Part shown: piece by piece, positions 1 through 7,750 of the stretch | Layout of the letters: each line of letters opens with the position of its first letter | Numbering within the stretch: position 1 is the stretch's first letter | Assembly: GCF_052119585.1 (NCBI RefSeq) | Contig: NZ_JBGQOJ010000027.1 | Location: forward strand, 1 to 36,693 | DNA: 36,693 bases | Reading direction: 5' to 3' | DNA from: JBGQOJ01 sp052119585 | GTDB lineage: Bacteria > Pseudomonadota > Alphaproteobacteria > Rhodobacterales > Rhodobacteraceae | The notes under the pieces: generated by a model | The model's database searches: none | What the model was told of the DNA's origin: nothing | What the model saw: the letters and a program-made list of their open reading frames with translations, nothing else | Program-made: the position numbers and the translations under genes

Positions 1-809
1 CGGGGCTCCGCGCCGCCCTCGATCAAGGGCACCGCCTCGTCGCAGATGTTGGCCGCCTCGATCAGGCTGGCCGCCTCAAGTCCGTCCTCGGCCCCGATCA
101 CAGCCCCGATGCCATGGCGGGGACCTGCCATGTAATCGGCCAGACACAAGGCCGCGTTTTCCGAATAGCCCCGCAGACCGCTGCGCGGATCCAGAATGTC
201 GTCCTTGCCCTCGAGATCGACGGTGATGTTGGGAATGCCGCCCGGGAAGGCGTCCGCGCTATAGGTCAGCCGCAGATAGATCGCGGCACAGCCGGCCAGA
301 CGGTGCGCGTCCGACCAATGCTCCGACACCTCCGTGACCAGATCCGCGAAGGCGCTCTGGTTCTCGGCGCCGAGACGCGTGTCGGTGCGGACCTTGCCCG
401 CCCAGCGACCCTGGGCTTGACCTGCGGCATTCACCGCTTCCTCGCCCTCGAAGTAGATCGCCCCGATGGATTTGACCCGGTGCGCGGCAACCACCACGAC
501 AAGGTGCAGATACTGGTCCGAGGGCCCGTTCGAATGCAGGAACACGATGACCCCGCCCTTGCGGGCGCGGCCGTATACCATCTCGCGGGGCATCACCGGC
601 TCACGGACGGTGACCGTCCGGGCTTGCGGCCCTGCCGCCGCCATCGACGGCTTCGGCATCATCGACTGTGCTGCGGCAGACAACAGCATCGAGGCGCCGA
701 AGTTTGCGGCAAAGGAGATGAGGCCCCCTGCGGCAAAGGCGGCCGCGACGCCACCGGCCGCGACGGCCGCCCCGCCAAGGGCCACAACGCCAAGCACGAT
801 GGGCGGCAT
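1..809 (-). CDS. Tail tip / host-specificity protein (gpJ-like), C-terminus cut by window edge
   Basis: The minus-strand frame opens with an ATG at 809 and runs without a stop to the window edge, so about 269 N-terminal residues are seen. It starts one base after the stop of the NlpC/P60-like gene, as the last visible gene of the tail operon. The N-terminus (MPPIVLGVVALGG) is a long Ala/Gly-rich hydrophobic stretch of about 60 residues, typical of J-like central tail fibre proteins. It is followed by a region with REPVMPREMVYGRARKGG and IGAIYFEGEEAVN, a pattern I know from siphophage tip attachment proteins. The family contacts the host receptor and closes the tail tip. Its position after the tape measure, hub and NlpC/P60 genes fits this role. 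The receptor-binding C-terminus is not visible, so host range cannot be judged. Confidence 0.75.
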   Translation of the reverse strand, partial: MPPIVLGVVALGGAAVAAGGVAAAFAAGGLISFAANFGASMLLSAAAQSMMPKPSMAAAGPQARTVTVREPVMPREMVYGRARKGGVIVFLHSNGPSDQYLHLVVVVAAHRVKSIGAIYFEGEEAVNAAGQAQGRWAGKVRTDTRLGAENQSAFADLVTEVSEHWSDAHRLAGCAAIYLRLTYSADAFPGGIPNITVDLEGKDDILDPRSGLRGYSENAALCLADYMAGPRHGIGAVIGAEDGLEAASLIEAANICDEAVPLIEGGAEP

Positions 810-810
810 G

Positions 811-1215
811 TCAGACCCTCCAGGCCAGGGTGCAGGCCTCAAGCGGCAGGAGCGTCAGGCCGGAACCTGCGACAAAGCTGGCCCTGGCGCCGAGGCAGAC
901 CCCGAAGGCGGGGTCCGCGCCCCCGAGCACCAGATCGCCGCGCTGCGCCGAAAGCGGGGAGGCCAAGGGCGCGCCCAAAAGATCACGGCCCATCGCCTCA
1001 AGGCTCTGCCAGCCGCACCGCACCATCACCCGCCGCGCACCAAGGGCGGTGGTATAGCGGCCGCGCCACAGGGCGGCCACATCCGCGCCGCCGGTCAGGG
1101 CGGCGCGCAGCTCAAAGGCCCAGGTGGCGCAGTCATGCGTGCCCCAGACGAAAGGCCGGGTGCGGGCGTGCTCAACTATCCCTGCCAGACGGCTCTGCCA
1201 ATCCGCCGTCCTCAT
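811..1215 (-). CDS. NlpC/P60-like tail protein (DUF6950-type)
   Basis: A 134-residue protein. I chose the ATG at 1215 because it overlaps the upstream stop as ATGA; an in-frame ATG also exists at 1227. The motif WGTHDCATWAFE near residue 30 carries the Cys expected of an NlpC/P60-like fold, and QRGDLVL and GVCLGARASF further on resemble the second half of that domain. In lambda-like tails this slot is taken by gpK, a peptidase-like protein of the tail tip. The resemblance to DUF6950 is from memory. Peptidase activity is uncertain because I cannot place a confident catalytic His. It sits between the hub protein and the J-like gene, in the canonical order. Confidence 0.7.
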   Translation of the reverse strand: MRTADWQSRLAGIVEHARTRPFVWGTHDCATWAFELRAALTGGADVAALWRGRYTTALGARRVMVRCGWQSLEAMGRDLLGAPLASPLSAQRGDLVLGGADPAFGVCLGARASFVAGSGLTLLPLEACTLAWRV

Positions 1216-1772
1216 CCGCGCCCCCATGTGATTTCCCTGTCCTGAATGCTGGTGACAAACGCGAAGCCCATGTCGCCGGGATGCAGCGCCTGCTGGCTTT
1301 CGTGGGTGTATCGCCAGCTGCGCGCGGTATTGAGATCGATCAACCGGCTCTCGTAGCTGATCGTGACGGTGCAGCTTTGCGCGTCGTCGGTGATCTCCGG
1401 CACATCGAGCCGGCCGGTGAAGGCCTGCACCGGATCGGCAATGAGGCCGCGCTCCTCGGTGAGCAGCCCGAGCCAGACCCGACCGGGCAGGCCCTGGCGC
1501 GCCTCGTCGATCGCCAGCGCCACCATCTCGAGCGGCACGCCGGACAGCGAGATCGAGGTGCCGCTGGCGACCACCTGTTCGGCCTCTTCGATCGACCCGA
1601 GCCCGAGGAGCGATCCGGCACCGGTCCAGATCTTGCCGTCCCAGTCGATCGTGCCAAGCCCCGACCAGATCCGCACCAGGCCCGAGGCGAACTCCCCCTC
1701 GAAGAAGATCACCGGCCGCAGATCCTGTGCCGCCAGCGCCGCGGCAAATCCGGGCGTCAGATCCCGGCTCAT
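1212..1772 (-). CDS. Distal tail / baseplate hub protein, conserved in Rhodobacterales prophages
   Basis: A 186-residue protein starting at ATG 1772, with a 4-nt overlap with the upstream tail gene and an ATGA overlap with the NlpC/P60-like gene downstream. The N-terminus MSRDLTPGFAAALAAQ is followed by an IFFEGEFASGLVRIWSG segment and a later EARQGLPGRVWLG block. I recognise this layout from tail genes of Rhodobacterales prophages, where it precedes the NlpC-like gene. It occupies the gpL slot of lambda, so a hub or distal tail role is inferred from gene order. No enzyme motif or membrane segment is visible. It differs from the longer DUF2163 protein of gene transfer agents, which I considered and did not adopt. 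Confidence 0.65.
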   Translation of the reverse strand: MSRDLTPGFAAALAAQDLRPVIFFEGEFASGLVRIWSGLGTIDWDGKIWTGAGSLLGLGSIEEAEQVVASGTSISLSGVPLEMVALAIDEARQGLPGRVWLGLLTEERGLIADPVQAFTGRLDVPEITDDAQSCTVTISYESRLIDLNTARSWRYTHESQQALHPGDMGFAFVTSIQDREITWGRG

Positions 1773-2365
1773 AGCGCCTCGCGGGCGGTGATGGAAAAGC
1801 GGTAGCTGTCGGCACGGCCGATCCGTGTCGGCACCGGCGCTGTCAGGCGCAGCGCCACCGCCGGTGCTGCCACGTCAAGCACCGCACCGCTGAGCGGGGC
1901 GCTGCGCAACCGCGGCACAAAGGACAGGGTGGCCAGCCCAGCGACATCGGCGGTGGTATCGGCCGTCACCTGATAAAGCCGCGTCTCTCCCCCGGTGCCC
2001 AATGAGAAGAAATCGCCGCAGAGCAACGCGGGCGCGCTCGCAGCCCATCCACCGGTCAGAAGCATCGTCCCGCTTTGACCCGCACCAACCACGACAGGCG
2101 CTGCCGTCATGTCAGGCTGCGCAATCGAGGGATCGGACAGCAGGAACCGCCCCCGCATCCCGCCAAGGGCCGTCAGAAACGCCGACAGCCGCCGCCCGTC
2201 GCGGCCCTTGGTCATCGCCATCTCGACGCTGTACTCCCACCATTCGCCGCCCCAGTCCTGCACCTGTTGGGTTCCGGTGAAAGACGACGTCGATGCGGTC
2301 ACGGCGGTGACCAGACGCCGCTCCAGGCTTTCGATCAAGGTCAGGGGCAGTGCTGGAACGCTCAT
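1769..2365 (-). CDS. Distal tail protein (gpM-like slot)
   Basis: A 198-residue protein. The ATG at 2365 overlaps the tape measure stop as ATGA; the open frame continues upstream but that part is only a shadow of the tape measure gene. The N-terminal half has QQVQDWGGEWWEYSVEMAM, with a Trp-rich patch, then LGGMRGRFLLSDPS. This looks like the beta-rich distal tail proteins that join the tail tube end to the tip complex. The rest is beta-prone and hydrophobic with an Arg-rich C-terminus (RIGRADSYRFSITAREAL). Immediate downstream position to the tape measure matches gpM of lambda, so I infer a tail-completion role. Confidence 0.65.
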   Translation of the reverse strand: MSVPALPLTLIESLERRLVTAVTASTSSFTGTQQVQDWGGEWWEYSVEMAMTKGRDGRRLSAFLTALGGMRGRFLLSDPSIAQPDMTAAPVVVGAGQSGTMLLTGGWAASAPALLCGDFFSLGTGGETRLYQVTADTTADVAGLATLSFVPRLRSAPLSGAVLDVAAPAVALRLTAPVPTRIGRADSYRFSITAREAL

Positions 2366-4782
2366 ACCGCATATCCCCGGTTGCGCCGTCCCGCGACGCT
2401 CTGGATGGCGATCCGCTGGATCTCGGGAAGGGCGGCGCGCAGCTTGGCGTCGATCTGCTCGGCGACGCCCGCCTGCGCGCCGCGCGCATCGATATGCAGG
2501 GTCACGCCACCGCCAGTCGACCCGCCGCCATAGCCCGCCGTCTCGCGCCGGCTCAGCACCCGCTCGCCGCGCTGCAGGATGGCGGGGACCTCGTCTGGCT
2601 TTAATCCGGCCACACCGCCCGCATGCATCCGCGGCGCCGCGGCAAAGACCTCTGCGGGCACGCGGCGCGCGAGACCGCCAAAGCCCGCGATGCCGCCCGC
2701 ATGCAGAATGCTGGCCGTGCTGCCCGGGGCGGGACCGCTGAACAGCGAGAATACGTTGCCAAGGGCCCCCGCGATCGGGCCCAGAACCGCGCGTTTGAAC
2801 TGCAACACCGCCAGATCCGCGAGGATCGAGCGCACGAGCCCCTTGAAGTCCAGCTTGCCGGTCTCGACAAAGCTGCGGAACGCGCTCTCGGCCCCCCGGA
2901 AGGCACCGGTCAGCGTCTCGCCCAGACCCTTGCCCCAATCAAGCGCGCCCTTGGCGTAGCGCGACAGGCTGTCCGAGACCGATGCGACCCCCGTGACGAT
3001 CGCCTCTTTCGCCTTCGCTGCCGCGCCGCCCGCCTTGGTGACGGCTTCCGTCACCTTGTCGGCAGAGACCGCCGCAGCGTCCAGGGCCGCAGCGCCGTCG
3101 TCCCCGGTGCCGGCGATGGCGGCTTTGAGGGCCTGCCAGCTCGACAGCGGCAGCACCGCGCCCTTTGCCAGATCCTCCGCCGCAGTCCGGAACGTGGCCG
3201 CGGTTGACGCGGCATCTGCGGCGATCTTGCCAAGCCCCAGATCCGGCGCGCTGAGCGGAGTGTCCGCGAAGGCTGTCTTGAAGGCCGCCGCTGCGGCCGT
3301 GCCCGCCTCGGCTGAGGCCCCGGCAAAGGGGTTTGCAATCCCGCCAAGATCAATCTCGCCGATGGTGCCAAAAGTGCTCTCGATGCCCACGGCGGCCAGC
3401 GCGTCGCGGATCTTTCCGGTAAAGCTGTCGATCCGCCGGATCGCCCCGTTCAGCATCGCTTCAACGCCGTCAATCATCCGGTTTGCCGCCGTGAACACCA
3501 GATCACCGATCACCGCTGGCAGGCGGCCCCAGATCGCCTTCACGGCCAGAAGCGCGCCCTCGAAGGTATTGGCGGTCGCATTGCCAAAGCCCACAACACT
3601 CTCGATGGCGGCGGCCATGCCCGAGGCCGCGTCTGCCTTGAGGTCATAGAACATCGCCGCCGACCGCGCACCGACCGAGGCCGCCCCCATGCCGATCCGC
3701 CCCCAGACCTCGACGGCCACATCCTTCAAAAGGCCCATCGCCGCGCCAAAGCCCCCGGCTCCCTTCGCGAGCCTGGTGAACCAGAACACCAGCTCGCCTG
3801 CGCCGACGATCAGTGCGCCAATACCGGTGCGGATCAGCGCCCCCTTCAGCACCACAAGGCTGGTGGTCAGCCCGCGCACCGACAGGGCCGCCGCCGCCAT
3901 TCCCGCGACCCAACGTCCCGCCATCAGCGCCGCAAATGTTCCGGCATATGTGGCGATGCGGTCGAGATTGCCGAACAGGGTCTGGATCGCCCGCCCGAGC
4001 GGCCCGGTCACCCTGGCCGCCGCCGCCATCGCATCCGCCACCGCCTCGAGCGCCGGGGCCGCCGCGACCGCCAGCTGGTTCGACAGCCCGCGCCAGATCA
4101 ACCCCAGTCGCGAGATCGCATCATTGGTGCGCTCGATCTGGTCGGCGTCCTGCTCGGAGACAATCACCCCGAAGTCCCGCATATCCTGCGTGGCCTGCCG
4201 CAGCGTCGCACTGTCGATCCGCGACATGGCGATCGAGCCCTCTTCGCCAAAGAGCTGCCCCGCCACCGCCGCCCGCTGCGCCGCGGGCACAAAATCCTCG
4301 ATCGCCGCATTGATCGCGCCGACCCGCTCATCAAGGGGCAGGCGCATCAAATCGCCCGCAGACAGGCCGAGCGTCTTGAGGGCCTCCGCCGCAGGTCCGC
4401 TCCCCGCCGCCGCCTGGCTCAACCGCCGGGTCAGGTCCTTGGTGGCCTGCTCGATGCCCGACATCGACACACCCGCCAGCGCGCCGGCGCGCTCGAGCGT
4501 TTGAATGCTGGCCACCGTGGTGCCGAGCGACTGCGCCAGCTTGGCCTGCGCGTCCACCGTTTGCAGGCCGCTCCTCACCATCGCCACGCCAGCCGCCGCC
4601 ACCGCCGCCGCCGCAACCCCGGCCCGCCGCGCAAAGGCCACAAGACGAGCGTTGGCTTGTTCTGTTTCTCGGGACAAACGCCCCATGCCCTTGGCGCCCG
4701 CCGCGCCAATGCCCGTCAGCTCGGCACGCACCTGCTTGCCGCCCAGAGCCGCGAGGCGGACGGAAACTTTCTTTTCAGCCAT
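2362..4782 (-). CDS. Tail tape measure protein
   Basis: An 806-residue protein and the largest gene of the tail operon, starting at ATG 4782 and overlapping the T-like chaperone frame by 8 nt. It is dominated by Ala/Gly-rich helical segments: coiled-coil-like stretches at about 30-60 and 160-230, and hydrophobic Ala-rich helices near 55-70 and 280-320 that could become membrane-inserting during DNA ejection. The N-terminal MAEKKVSVRLAALGGKQV and the C-terminal GGVTLHIDARGAQAG are typical of siphophage tape measures. The length of this family sets tail length; about 800 residues implies a tail of roughly 120 nm by the usual 0.15 nm-per-residue rule. Gene order (after the chaperones, before the distal tail gene) supports the call strongly. 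Confidence 0.9.
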   Translation of the reverse strand: MAEKKVSVRLAALGGKQVRAELTGIGAAGAKGMGRLSRETEQANARLVAFARRAGVAAAAVAAAGVAMVRSGLQTVDAQAKLAQSLGTTVASIQTLERAGALAGVSMSGIEQATKDLTRRLSQAAAGSGPAAEALKTLGLSAGDLMRLPLDERVGAINAAIEDFVPAAQRAAVAGQLFGEEGSIAMSRIDSATLRQATQDMRDFGVIVSEQDADQIERTNDAISRLGLIWRGLSNQLAVAAAPALEAVADAMAAAARVTGPLGRAIQTLFGNLDRIATYAGTFAALMAGRWVAGMAAAALSVRGLTTSLVVLKGALIRTGIGALIVGAGELVFWFTRLAKGAGGFGAAMGLLKDVAVEVWGRIGMGAASVGARSAAMFYDLKADAASGMAAAIESVVGFGNATANTFEGALLAVKAIWGRLPAVIGDLVFTAANRMIDGVEAMLNGAIRRIDSFTGKIRDALAAVGIESTFGTIGEIDLGGIANPFAGASAEAGTAAAAAFKTAFADTPLSAPDLGLGKIAADAASTAATFRTAAEDLAKGAVLPLSSWQALKAAIAGTGDDGAAALDAAAVSADKVTEAVTKAGGAAAKAKEAIVTGVASVSDSLSRYAKGALDWGKGLGETLTGAFRGAESAFRSFVETGKLDFKGLVRSILADLAVLQFKRAVLGPIAGALGNVFSLFSGPAPGSTASILHAGGIAGFGGLARRVPAEVFAAAPRMHAGGVAGLKPDEVPAILQRGERVLSRRETAGYGGGSTGGGVTLHIDARGAQAGVAEQIDAKLRAALPEIQRIAIQSVAGRRNRGYAV

Positions 4783-5005
4783 CCTGATCTCCGATCTCTT
4801 CGTTCACTTTGCGCACCATCACCGCCTCGATTGCGGGCAACAGTTCCCCCATGGCGCGGGCATCGACGCCGAGCGCTGTGCCGAGCTGCAGGGCCGCGCC
4901 CATGTCCCAGCCGGTCACCACGCGCCCCGCAATCCGTAACTGGCCGCCAAGGCGCCCAACCAGATCCCAGACCTGCCAGCCCTCGAGCGTCTGCGGCTGG
5001 TTCAA
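4775..5005 (-). CDS. Tail chaperone second frame (gpT-like, DUF7697-type), probably made by -1 frameshift
   Basis: The downstream half of a lambda G/T-type chaperone pair. As a stand-alone frame it would have to start at a TTG (5005) with no clear ribosome site. Read in the -1 frame from the slippery heptamer at 5101-5095, the frame is open all the way into it. That adds about 30 residues with a TALADWEFGGGG stretch and a cluster of cysteines (YCAGC, VCDAC) before NQPQTLEGWQVWDLVGRLGG. I associate GWQVWDLVGRLGGQ with DUF7697 tail proteins. The cysteine-rich extension would be lost without the shift, which argues the fused product is the real one. In lambda, gpGT binds the tape measure and recruits tail tube subunits. 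Confidence 0.75.
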   Translation of the reverse strand: MNQPQTLEGWQVWDLVGRLGGQLRIAGRVVTGWDMGAALQLGTALGVDARAMGELLPAIEAVMVRKVNEEIGDQDG

Positions 5006-5442
5006 TCGCCCCGGACAGGCGTCGCAGACCCCGGTGCATCCGGCGCAATACGCGCCGCCCCCGCCGAACTCCCAGTCGGCAAGGGCGGTAAGCCGTTTTT
5101 TTCCGCGTCCAGGATCAAGCCTCCCGCGACATAATCCGTCTGGAACGCCTCGAAGATCGGCCAGACCTCGAGGAGCGCGTCCAGAGCCTCGGGCGAGAGC
5201 GGCAGCGGCAGGCCGGTCTCGTCGCCGACGCCCTCCCAGTCGTGCACCACGATCCGCGCGATCGCCTTGGCGACCACGCAGGCGAGGTCTTCATTCGACC
5301 GGCCCGCCTCTGCCGCCGCGGCTATCGCCGGATCACTGCGCGCGGCCATCATCACCGCCGTCGACAAGGGCGCCACCCGCAGCCGCACACCGTGGCCTAG
5401 ATCCAGCCAGCGCGGCTCGGTGGAAAGGTTAAGTTTCAGCAT
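5002..5442 (-). CDS. Tail assembly chaperone (gpG-like)
   Basis: A 146-residue protein from ATG 5442, which overlaps the tail tube stop as TGATG; a TTG one codon earlier is less likely. The N-terminal MLKLNLSTEPRWLDLGHGV and the acidic, helical middle (LSPEALDALLEVWPIFEAF) are typical of phage tail chaperones. After the slippery A AAA AAC the zero frame adds a low-complexity tail (LPTGSSAGAARIAPDAPG) and stops at 5002. That fits a product whose C-terminus is dispensable and which is normally made in excess over the frameshifted form. It sits directly between tail tube and tape measure, the universal position of the G gene. Confidence 0.85.
   Translation of the reverse strand: MLKLNLSTEPRWLDLGHGVRLRVAPLSTAVMMAARSDPAIAAAAEAGRSNEDLACVVAKAIARIVVHDWEGVGDETGLPLPLSPEALDALLEVWPIFEAFQTDYVAGGLILDAEKNGLPPLPTGSSAGAARIAPDAPGSATPVRGD
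5095..5101 (-). other. Probable -1 ribosomal frameshift site (A AAA AAC)
   Basis: On the minus strand the chaperone gene reads GAA AAA AAC with seven consecutive A, giving a perfect X XXY YYZ heptamer in the zero frame. Slipping back by one places ribosomes in exactly the frame of the downstream T-like gene, and that frame has no stop between the heptamer and 4775. A possible stimulatory hairpin (GCCGA, 8-nt loop, TCGGC) lies at 5080-5063, 14 nt after the heptamer, which is a little far. The site position near the end of the G-like frame matches lambda and many siphophages. Confidence 0.8.
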
Positions 5443-6380
5443 CAATAGGCCTCCACATCATTGACCAGCGTGACCGTGCACATCCGGCCCGCCACGGCGT
5501 CCGTCGCCGCCTGCCAGTCGAATGTCGCCTGCACGCCCTGCGGGCCCGCGATTTCGATGCGCGGACGCGGCAGATAGACCGCATGGGCCGTCAGCGACAG
5601 GCTTTCGCCGGTGGACAGATTGTAGGAGAACTCCAGCTCGCACGCCTCGCCGTTGATCGCCTGATTGACCAGCGTCTGGTCGGCAAAGCGCACCGCCACG
5701 CTGCCGGTCAGCGCCGCGATCGACGGATCCGCCCCGTCGATCTTGCCGTCGGCCCGGATCGTCTCGATCCGGTCGAGGTTATTGGCATAGTTGATATCGG
5801 CGGACACGATATTGCCGATCGGCACTGCATTGCGGGTAATCGCCCCGTTGAAATGGCCGAAGCGCACCAGATCAAGCGCGGCCAGCGTGCCCGCCGAGGA
5901 CGAGGTGCCGATCGTCTCGCCCTGCGCCACGATACTGGCGCTGGCGGTCAAAAGCCCCGAGCGCGCCATCTGCCAGCTCAAGGCATCGACCATGCAACCG
6001 GCATACATCGCATAGCGCGGCACCTCCGGCATGCCGGTCTCGATCGCGAAGGACGGCAGCACCCAGTTGCCCGAGCGGAACTCATGCGTGTAAGGCCCGA
6101 CCCCCGTGGTCACCGGCGCGCCGAACGCGGCCTTCAGCCAGAACCCGAAGGCCGCCGCATCGATCGGCACCGACACATCGCCGTCCGCCGTCACCGCATC
6201 CTTCAGCGGCGCCAGCGGGTCGCGCCCGTAGCCCAGAAGCTCGGACGCCTGCAACGGCTGCTCGGATCCGAGCGAGGTGCTGGCAAAGGGCATCCGCGTG
6301 TATCCGCCAAGCGGGGGCGTGCCATAGGTCGTCTCGAACGCAAGCGCCATCTGCGCCCGCGCCCCTTGGGCTCGTGCCAT
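5442..6380 (-). CDS. Major tail tube protein
   Basis: A 312-residue protein from ATG 6380 with an AGGAGAC-like ribosome site just upstream (minus complement of 6386-6392). It begins MARAQGARAQMALAFETTYGTPP and has beta-rich segments such as ALTGSVAVRFADQTLV and the closing GRMCTVTLVNDVEAY. I recognise this layout from tail tube proteins of lambda-like phages of alphaproteobacteria. The protein polymerises as hexameric rings around the tape measure to form the tail tube. In an uninterrupted operon it would follow the tail terminator (8044-8466), but here a plus-strand island of about 1.6 kb separates the two, so it needs its own promoter or read-through across the island. Confidence 0.85.
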   Translation of the reverse strand: MARAQGARAQMALAFETTYGTPPLGGYTRMPFASTSLGSEQPLQASELLGYGRDPLAPLKDAVTADGDVSVPIDAAAFGFWLKAAFGAPVTTGVGPYTHEFRSGNWVLPSFAIETGMPEVPRYAMYAGCMVDALSWQMARSGLLTASASIVAQGETIGTSSSAGTLAALDLVRFGHFNGAITRNAVPIGNIVSADINYANNLDRIETIRADGKIDGADPSIAALTGSVAVRFADQTLVNQAINGEACELEFSYNLSTGESLSLTAHAVYLPRPRIEIAGPQGVQATFDWQAATDAVAGRMCTVTLVNDVEAY

Positions 6381-6413
6381 GATTGTCTCCTTCGGTTGGG
6401 GGATGTCTATAAA

Positions 6414-6453
6414 GGGTCAAGGCCTTGACCCCGGGGAAAAAGCTGTCGCTAGT
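6414..6453 (+). promoter_or_regulatory. 18-bp perfect palindrome and putative bactofilin promoter
   Basis: GGGTCAAGG/CCTTGACCC is a perfect 18-bp palindrome at 6414-6431 in the divergent space between tail tube and bactofilin genes. Its right arm contains TTGACC (6425-6430), a good -35, followed 17 nt later by GCTAGT (6448-6453), similar to the GCTA-type -10 of alphaproteobacterial promoters. The bactofilin start is about 30 nt further on. A palindrome over a -35 suggests control by a dimeric repressor. This is pattern reading only. Confidence 0.4.
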
Positions 6454-6485
6454 GTCTCATCCAAACAATCAGGACCGATCAAGCA

Positions 6486-6869
6486 ATGTTCAAGAAGCCC
6501 GCCCCGTCACCTGCAGCCGATGCAATGTCGAACAACAAGGATCGCAAGCGCTCGATGATCCACAGCGGTATCACCATCGACGGCAATCTGACCTGTGACG
6601 GCATTCTGGATCTGGACTGCCTGATCACAGGCGATGTGACGGCCGATACGCTGGTGCTCGGATCACAAGGTCAGATCAACGGCAATGTCCGGGCCCGACA
6701 TGTCACCATAGACGGCCGGCTTGTCGGAACAGTGTCGGCGGTCAACGTCGCGCTCAAGCCCTCCGCACGCGTGACCGCCGACATCCGCTACGAACGCCTC
6801 AGTATAGACAGCGGTGCGCAGATCGAGGGCGCGCTGTCGAAAACAACGCAACCAGCGATCGGCACATAA
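6486..6869 (+). CDS. Bactofilin (polymer-forming cytoskeletal protein)
   Basis: A 127-residue protein from ATG 6486 with AGGACC about 9 nt upstream. After a basic, disordered N-terminus (MFKKPAPSPAADAMSNNKDRK) comes the bactofilin core from about residue 28 to 120. It is a short right-handed beta-helix with regular hydrophobic/Gly turns: SGITIDGNLTCDGILDLD, ITGDVTADTLVLGSQG, INGNVRARHVTIDGRL, AQIEGAL. Bactofilins self-assemble without nucleotide into membrane-associated filaments that position cell-wall enzymes or chromosome machinery. The gene lies opposite to and inside the tail operon, between tail tube and tail terminator, with its own promoter-like region and a hairpin after the stop. 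This is unusual phage cargo; I infer expression in the lysogen rather than a virion role. Confidence 0.88.
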   Translation: MFKKPAPSPAADAMSNNKDRKRSMIHSGITIDGNLTCDGILDLDCLITGDVTADTLVLGSQGQINGNVRARHVTIDGRLVGTVSAVNVALKPSARVTADIRYERLSIDSGAQIEGALSKTTQPAIGT

Positions 6870-6870
6870 C

Positions 6871-6890
6871 GCAGGGCGGATCAGCCCTGC
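6871..6890 (+). terminator. Hairpin after bactofilin gene
   Basis: GCAGGGC (6871-6877), a GGATCA loop and GCCCTGC (6884-6890) form a perfect 7-bp GC-rich stem starting two bases after the bactofilin stop. No T-tract follows, so it is either a weak terminator or an mRNA-stabilising 3' hairpin. Confidence 0.4.
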
Positions 6891-7435
6891 GGATCATCGG
6901 TAATGTAATGTAGGTCAACGCGCGCGATCGCGGCCTTGATCGAAGCCACGACCTTCACTGGCAGACCGACCAACCGCGGTTGCGAGGCCGAATGGTATCG
7001 CGAAGGGCTTGCACATGAGGACATGTCCCTGCGCAGTCCAATGCGTCTATGCGGAAGGGCCGAAAAATCCCTTATTCAACACTATGCGATCCGCTATCGC
7101 CCGCCTCAAGGATTAGCACTGTGTTGCCGCCCGTTACGATCGCGCAAGAAGGGAGCGCAATTGACCTGCGCGTTTGTTGCCAACGTTGCCATTCGTTTTA
7201 AGACTATTTTTGTCACATTGAGAATGTTTCATCCCCCCTTGATTTTGGTCAATGGCCACATCGCCCTCTCGAGATTTATTCCAATCAGGGATTCCTTGTA
7301 GTGGGAATCAAAGACCTTCGTTGAAGTGCACAGGTCGTGTTTCCGACCGAACGAGCAAGGCATGGGGTCAATCCCATAGGTCTCAGGGAATTAGCCAGTT
7401 TTTGTGTCAAACCTCATTTCCAAAAGGAGACGATA
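6891..7435. other. Non-coding spacer between bactofilin and first mini-protein
   Basis: About 545 nt without a convincing gene. A 121-codon plus-strand frame crosses it (6936-7301), but it lacks a ribosome site and its codon use is irregular, so I do not call it. Base composition drops from GC-rich to visibly AT-richer after about 7190, continuing through the two mini-protein genes, which suggests a boundary between DNA of different origin. I see no convincing promoter here. Confidence 0.4.
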
Positions 7436-7633
7436 ATGAAGGATGCAATGCCATATCAGGCAATTGATAAAAAATTGTGCCTCTGGTGCTTTCAAGCTGA
7501 CGAAACTGTGCATCATCATCCCGACAGCGACACCTACTGGCATAAGGAATGTCTGGCTCAGGCCGGAGAAGAATATGTTGGCCAGCAAAGCCCCGTGAAC
7601 AAGAAATTGGCTAACCTTGGTCTGGCTGGATAG
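7436..7633 (+). CDS. Small CxxC-X17-HxxC zinc-finger-like protein, copy 1
   Basis: A 65-residue protein from ATG 7436, with a strong AAAAGGAGA ribosome site at 7422-7430 fixing the start. Its centre is CLWC, 17 residues, then HKEC, i.e. C-x2-C-x17-H-x2-C, the ligand pattern and spacing of the first zinc finger of LIM-type or treble-clef modules. No other domain is visible. It is a paralogue of the gene at 7751: aligned, both share C-W-C, D-T-V-H, YWH and CLA. Together with bactofilin it forms a plus-strand island inside the tail operon. The function is unknown; zinc binding is inferred from the motif. The DNA is AT-richer than flanking tail genes, suggesting later acquisition. Confidence 0.8.
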   Translation: MKDAMPYQAIDKKLCLWCFQADETVHHHPDSDTYWHKECLAQAGEEYVGQQSPVNKKLANLGLAG

Positions 7634-7750
7634 CAGCACTGCCTGGACCAGCATGATTACACACAGCTGATTTAAGCCATGTGGGCCGAGGATATCTCGA
7701 TGAAACACTGGCCCCTTACTTTGCCGTTGGAAGCGCAAAGGGATATGACG

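Noticed and set aside
114..1805. A 563-codon plus-strand frame over the tail tip and hub genes
   Set aside because: Arg/Pro/His-rich translation with no family pattern, antisense to three well-ordered tail genes with proper overlaps; a GC-rich shadow.
6936..7301. A 121-codon plus-strand frame between bactofilin and the first mini-protein
   Set aside because: No ribosome site, irregular codon use and no recognisable pattern; treated as spacer.
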